A DNA stretch of 64,000 nt from contig NC_068362.1 in assembly GCF_020536995.1 (NCBI RefSeq), forward strand, positions 97,817,085-97,881,084, read 5' to 3'. The notes below the pieces were generated by a model, which had not been told where the DNA came from, ran no database searches, and saw nothing but the letters and a program-made list of their open reading frames with translations. Origin of the DNA: Dreissena polymorpha. Taxonomy: Eukaryota; Mollusca; Bivalvia; Myida; Dreissenidae. A program made the translations under genes and the position numbers. Shown here piece after piece: positions 59,901 to 64,000 of this stretch; position 1 is the stretch's first letter; every line of letters begins with the position of its first letter.

Positions 59901-62900
59901 AAGATCTGTCAAAAAGGCGCCCGACCTTAGTACAAACTATTTCAATTAGCACAATAAATAATTGATGAACCCGTGTTAAATGTCCATTGACATTACAGGT
60001 TAAGGACAACGTGTGCTATCGACCCATGGGCCACGGTTTCTTCCTGGAAGACGGCGGTGAGATGAACAACGTATTCGACGGCAACCTGGCCATGGATGTC
60101 CTAAAGGGAACGCTGGAACCTGCAGACAAAACGTCAGTCATTCATTTCCTTCCCTTTTTATACTAATGCATTGTTTCAAGTAATGTACATCAAATTGATT
60201 AAAGCAGTTATCCAACTGCGCTCATGTAAATCAATGCTTTTCTTCAAATATCCACTTGTCCACAATTCATCATGTCAATGAAACACTTAACAGTTAAAAT
60301 TATTCTTATCAATTACTGTTATTTTAATCATTAACATAATACAACACATTGCATTTAAAAAAAGAAACAAAGGGGCGATTGTGTGCCCAAGACCATTACA
60401 TACTTAATGCACACATAGTCAGCGCAACTGTATGAACATACCACGTGACCAAGCATGCACATTTTAGTCGCCCATCTGGATTCTGGATGACGAACCCCAA
60501 GAACTCCTTCGTGAATAACGTGGCGGCGGGCGGTAACGGTAATGGCATTTGGTTCGTATTCCCGGACACGCCACTTCCGCCCTCGAGGGAACTCATTCAG
60601 CAGGAGGGACTAATGACAACGGGGGAGGCTAAACGGACCATGATATCCGTCTTTGAGAACAACCTGGCTCACTCGCAGGCAGGGGTATGCACAACGCACC
60701 AGTGAACTAGCTAGTTGTCCCAAAATGTCTCATTGGTTAATGATGACATCGGTTTATTTTCTTTCGCGAATATAGATACCCATCGGTAACTAGACTATTG
60801 CTCTGAAGAATTTATCATTCATAGCGACGTTTTTGCCAATAAAAAGATAAATTTGTGTATCCAAACGTTAAAAATGCTTAATAAAGCAATCGCTTAATTT
60901 TTTTGACAACTGTGTCCTTTTGATATGATCTCGTTCGAAATATCGTATGTACAAACTGTTTCAGCATCGTCTTCACGTTCTTGTGAATAAACGAATGTTG
61001 GTCGCAATCAAACCTTCGTGGTGTGATATATTTTTTATACTTTGATAAATCACAAATCCTTTTGATAAATTTGAAAATGTTGTTTGACACATTTCTATAA
61101 ATGTAACACATTTTTTATAAAGTTTAAATAAAGCATTACCGAGTTTACTTCTGCTTATCAGACAACATAAGACCTTTACATAAATTACTATGTAAAATAC
61201 TCCATTAAATGATTGTTACAATTAACCATCTATTATTTGAGTGTTTCCCCTACGCCTGTTTCAGTTTGGTATCCTGATTGGCAACTCTCTTAAGGATGAC
61301 CGCACCACGCACTGCTGCAACATGTGGCAACCTCTTGTTGACCCCAAGAACAACAAGTCGGCTGAGCTACAAATACCCCTTCGGCGGATCACAGGTTAGG
61401 CGCATAACAACACATTTAATGTGAACGACATCGCGTTTAAATGTGAAGTCTAACTACTTTGGTTTTGTGTTTTTGTTTATTCTCAACGGCGAGTTTGTGC
61501 GCAAAAAAAGGTTTTGAAGCTTGATAAATATATCATCAGTTTCAACAGAAAATAACGATAGCAAAAGCAACAATAAGAACACAAACAATAACGTATAATT
61601 CTATAGTCCTGCCTAAAATAAACACTTTTTCATAAGAATCGCTTTTGCCTCGAAACAATCTAGAAATATCACTAAACGGTTAAGATAAAATGTGGGTTAA
61701 TATATTTACAGTGTATAATTATGTTATAGGCTACAAGAACAGGAATTTCAATGTTTGGATCGAAGGCGGGCTTCTGGACGTGTCTCGTGTGTCGTAAGTC
61801 CACTTTAACATTGTTCGCAAGGTCCAAATTATTTAACATGAACATGTCTTAAAACAGTCTGCTAGTTTAACGGAGTACTTTGCAGCAAACATTCAAGTTA
61901 ACAACATCTAGTTATTGTACAATTTCTCTATATAGATAAACATTTATTTGTGTTGATATGTTGTAGTTTTACCTTGTGTTTTCCCGTTGCAGATCTGCTG
62001 ACAGCGCTAATGGCGTTCTTGTTACAAAGTGGGTAGTTTTATACGTAAACATTTAAGAACACATATTGAAAAAGAATAACACAAATCGCGTAATTTATGC
62101 CTTACCAAATATTTTATAATTATATCATGTTGAAATGGTCGAATGGCACTTAAATGTACACTAGCATGTAACATTTTAAACATTTAAACAATGTATTGTC
62201 ACAATTTAATATATATATGTTTATCCCACAACTTACAATGCGTTTCGTTCACTTTTAGCGAGGGTCAGCAGTTTCAGAGGGCGGGAAAGTTAAGCCGTTC
62301 AGTCGTGATTGGTCAGAGCCCTAACAAGGGTGTGCCTATCTTTGCGGGTTTGGACCACAGCCTTCCATTCACATGGAGTCCGTAAGTTCCGGCATACCTG
62401 ATTTTTGAGGACTACAGGAATAGCTCATTCGTAATGACATATATAACTCTGTTTATAATGAAATAATGTAATTTTGCGAGAAACATAAGGATCGATAAGT
62501 TTAACAATATTTTGAAAATAAACCACACTTGCAAGAAAACGTGAATGTTTTTAACCCTGTTATTCGCACCAAAGGGACTTTGTGATGTTTCTACAAGCTC
62601 AATTTTAATAATATGCTACATACTACATGTAATATAATTAATCGTCCCACAAATCGCTCTCTAAAATTATCATTAATATTTACATTTCCAGACAGTGCTG
62701 ATGTCTACATTTGTGATTAGTCCAGTTTCATTGCTATTGATAGTTTATTCCTCGAGATTTGATAGCGATCTCAAGACGCCTCCTTTAATGTAGAGTAACG
62801 CATGCTCACATTCACTCGTCGAGTATGCGGCTGAATATGAAATATGCAGAATGACTTTAAGACCCATTATTTTGTAACTATATATAGTAAAACATTTATT

Positions 62901-64000
62901 AAAAAACATGCATGTAATCAACTGGCACGCTTTCGTGTCTCAGGAATGCCGTGCAGACCGGGATCACGATGTGGAAGGGACCCACCAAATTCAGCGACAT
63001 CTGGCTTGATAGCTTCACCTCCAACAGCGTGTACGATATCGCTGCCATCGGCAAGAATCGCAATTCACCTTATTTCTTCTCCGTCCTGACCGAGTTCACA
63101 AATATCAGTTTCGCGTTTGACGATCAGGTAACAGACATGGCTTAGCTTTAAAAAAAATACACGAACCGTTTATAATATTTGAAAAGTCATAAGGTAAACG
63201 TGGCAATTTTATGTACTTGAAAGTCAACTGTTCTATCGTAATGGTTTACTTACTGGGCTAGTCACAGAGGAACGTGACAGACAACAAATTCGCTACGAAG
63301 ACTTCACAATTGTTTAGTAGTTTGCCATTTAAGTAAAACTATGGTTCTCGCACTGCACACGGTGCATTTATAAATGATAACAGAAGAATGATTGATTTGT
63401 TTAGCAATGTCAAAATAGCACGAGCCTTTGCTTCATTTGGCAGGCTTAACGTGTAAACTCTCTTAGCAAACATTTCAGTACGAACGCTAGTTGAATACCT
63501 TCATATAACAAAGTCAATGTATTTTTTTTTCTTACCGTGTCTGTTCAATTTCATGACTCATGTTATTGAATGATTTAAATAACACATTCACAATCGTCTT
63601 TATATAAGTTTAAGAAAAAATCTTATTATCATGCACTTTCCGCTGTATTTATTTAGCCTATATCATAAACGTTTGTGTTCGAACAGAACAAGTGCATTTA
63701 TAACATAATGCATAATTCGTTTTATTTCACAGACAGGTGGTGGAACATATGCCATTTCGGGAAGTAAGACCAACCGCGGTTGGGAGCTCAATCGTGACGG
63801 AGAGCAGATTTCCGGGTTCACTTTAAATACCCAGCAGAACGGACATGCCGTCAAGTATTACGTGGTGAAACCCGATCCTCTCTCGGCGGCCGCTGCGGAT
63901 TGCAAGCTCCGTCCGAACTGGCGTCTGGCAATGTGCAAGACCAAATATGGAAACGTGAGAATTCATTCAAACTTACTAATGTAAAATCCATTGCGCTGAA
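52653..64000 (+). CDS. CEMIP/TMEM2-like secreted protein, copy B (runs off the window)
   Basis: Seventeen exons in uninterrupted frame give 881 residues before the window ends in intron 17. Signal peptide (about residues 1-20), G8 (about 24-165), ILEI/GG (about 170-276), then the PbH1 core with YPIHFH near residue 470. Every exon of copy A up to exon 17 has its counterpart in the same phase. None of the four indels of copy A is present, so B is the reference frame. An upstream in-frame ATG at 52578 exists, but the start at 52653 is chosen because it begins the hydrophobic leader and matches copy A. Copies lie head to tail about 28 kb apart, a tandem duplication. The family function is hyaluronan binding or cleavage; for this gene that is inference. 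The 3' part, including any TSP1 tail, lies beyond 64000. Confidence 0.92.
54720..55562 (+). other. Copy B exons 4-5: ILEI/GG domain
   Basis: Exon 4 is 54720-54858 and exon 5 is 55374-55562. The product has INGTENTWTNGIGAYTVALR and SVQVGEILMMASQKRI. Exon 5 differs from copy A at about 11 of 63 residues, far more than exons 8-10. Confidence 0.9.
55693..56183 (+). mobile_element. TTAA-flanked inverted-repeat element with tRNA-like centre, copy B intron 5
   Basis: The termini aggggccttttcac and gtgaaaaggcccct are perfect inverted repeats of 14 bp. The left flank is TTAA and the right flank CTAA. The internal tRNA-like segment at about 55980-56050 includes gaatggtctaagtcg and ggttcgagccctgctga. 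It is the inverse orientation of 41402-41899 and is missing from copy A intron 5, so it postdates the gene duplication or was lost from A. Confidence 0.75.
56351..59173 (+). other. Copy B exons 6-8
   Basis: Exon 6 is 56351-56560, exon 7 56915-57019, exon 8 58989-59173. Exon 6 ends VIDDVTTWLPG, exon 7 carries DKVAIATTDYDPIQTEE and exon 8 VDMRAEVAMLTRNVVIRG. The exon 8 acceptor is ttgttag. Intron 7 is enlarged by the G-rich element at 57534-58182. Confidence 0.92.
57534..58182. mobile_element. G-rich MITE-like element with internal tandem units, copy B intron 7
   Basis: The left end ggggcggttccaggatttct and the right end cctggattcgcct are roughly inverted. Inside, 'gggggcgaagctccacgatt' and 'tgactttaaaggctttgaca'-type units recur three times, and 'gccgatagggcccctggtgg' occurs twice (about 57600 and 57966). 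Poly-G runs flank both ends. No transposase is present, and the target-site duplication is unclear. Absent from copy A. Confidence 0.55.
59449..61394 (+). other. Copy B exons 9-12: PbH1 core
   Basis: Exon 9 is 59449-59652, exon 10 59999-60132, exon 11 60468-60684, exon 12 61265-61394. The acceptor of exon 9 is the weaker aaaag, and the donor of exon 10 is gtcagt. Proteins read YPIHFHM, MGHGFFLEDGGEMNNVFDG, SGFWMTNPKNSFVNNVAAG and DRTTHCCNMWQPL. Exons 9 and 10 are almost identical to copy A at protein level. Confidence 0.92.
61730..63954 (+). other. Copy B exons 13-17: end of the PbH1 region
   Basis: Exon 13 is 61730-61793, exon 14 61993-62028, exon 15 62259-62381, exon 16 62944-63127, exon 17 63733-63954. 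The frame stays open: NVWIEGGLLDVSRVS, GQSPNKGVPIFAGLDHS, QTGITMWKGPTKFSDIWLD, YFFSVLTEFTNISFAFDDQ, and in exon 17 GGGTYAISGSKTNRGWEL ending CKTKYGN|gtgaga. The last 46 bases of the window are intron. Confidence 0.92.

Noticed and set aside
1-64000. Endogenous retrovirus, LTR element or Polinton
   Set aside because: No paired long direct repeats with a primer-binding site, and no capsid, protease, integrase or envelope-like coding stretch was recognised; the only reverse-transcriptase signal is the LINE piece at 49020-49565.

Overview
The window is animal nuclear DNA, most likely from a bivalve mollusc. Genes are split into many short exons with GT-AG introns, the DNA is AT-rich, and there are dense arrays of the 'gacc-ttgacc' and 'ccctggggc' repeats, TA- and TTAA-flanked MITEs, tRNA-derived SINE pieces and trinucleotide tracts of the kind known from bivalve genomes. 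A dreissenid-type source is a guess that cannot be tested here. No bacterial operon, CRISPR array or viral genome is present.

Three host genes are supported. (1) TMEM129, minus strand, 18659 to 11343: four exons whose junctions join in frame to give 374 residues, with three N-terminal membrane helices and a C-terminal all-cysteine RING, so an ER-membrane E3 ubiquitin ligase of ERAD. (2) and (3) Two head-to-tail paralogues on the plus strand of a secreted CEMIP/KIAA1199-TMEM2-like protein. Copy A (24472-44056, 24 exons, about 1219 residues in the inferred frame) is complete. Copy B (52653 to beyond 64000) shows exons 1-17. Order of parts: signal peptide, G8 domain, ILEI/GG domain, pectate-lyase-like (PbH1) core with a conserved YPIHFH motif, a CEMIP-type post-core module, then in copy A two thrombospondin type-1 repeats where vertebrate CEMIP has its second ILEI domain. 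As read, copy A carries four single-base indels relative to copy B.

Layout: 1-11340 has no recognised gene and is mostly dispersed repeats, ending in a very long AGT array. 11343-18659 is TMEM129, with introns 1 and 3 loaded with molluscan tandem repeats. 18660-24471 holds two TA-flanked MITEs, a foldback palindrome and microsatellites. 24472-44056 is copy A. 44057-52652 is intergenic: foldbacks, a tRNA-derived SINE, a large inverted-repeat element, and a dead LINE reverse-transcriptase piece whose palm segment has become a 3 x 48 bp tandem repeat. 52653-64000 is copy B.

TMEM129 and the CEMIP-like genes have no evident functional link. The paralogues presumably act outside the cell on hyaluronan or another matrix glycan, by family analogy. 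Comparing A with B exposes insertions by empty sites and shows strong constraint or conversion over exons 8-10.
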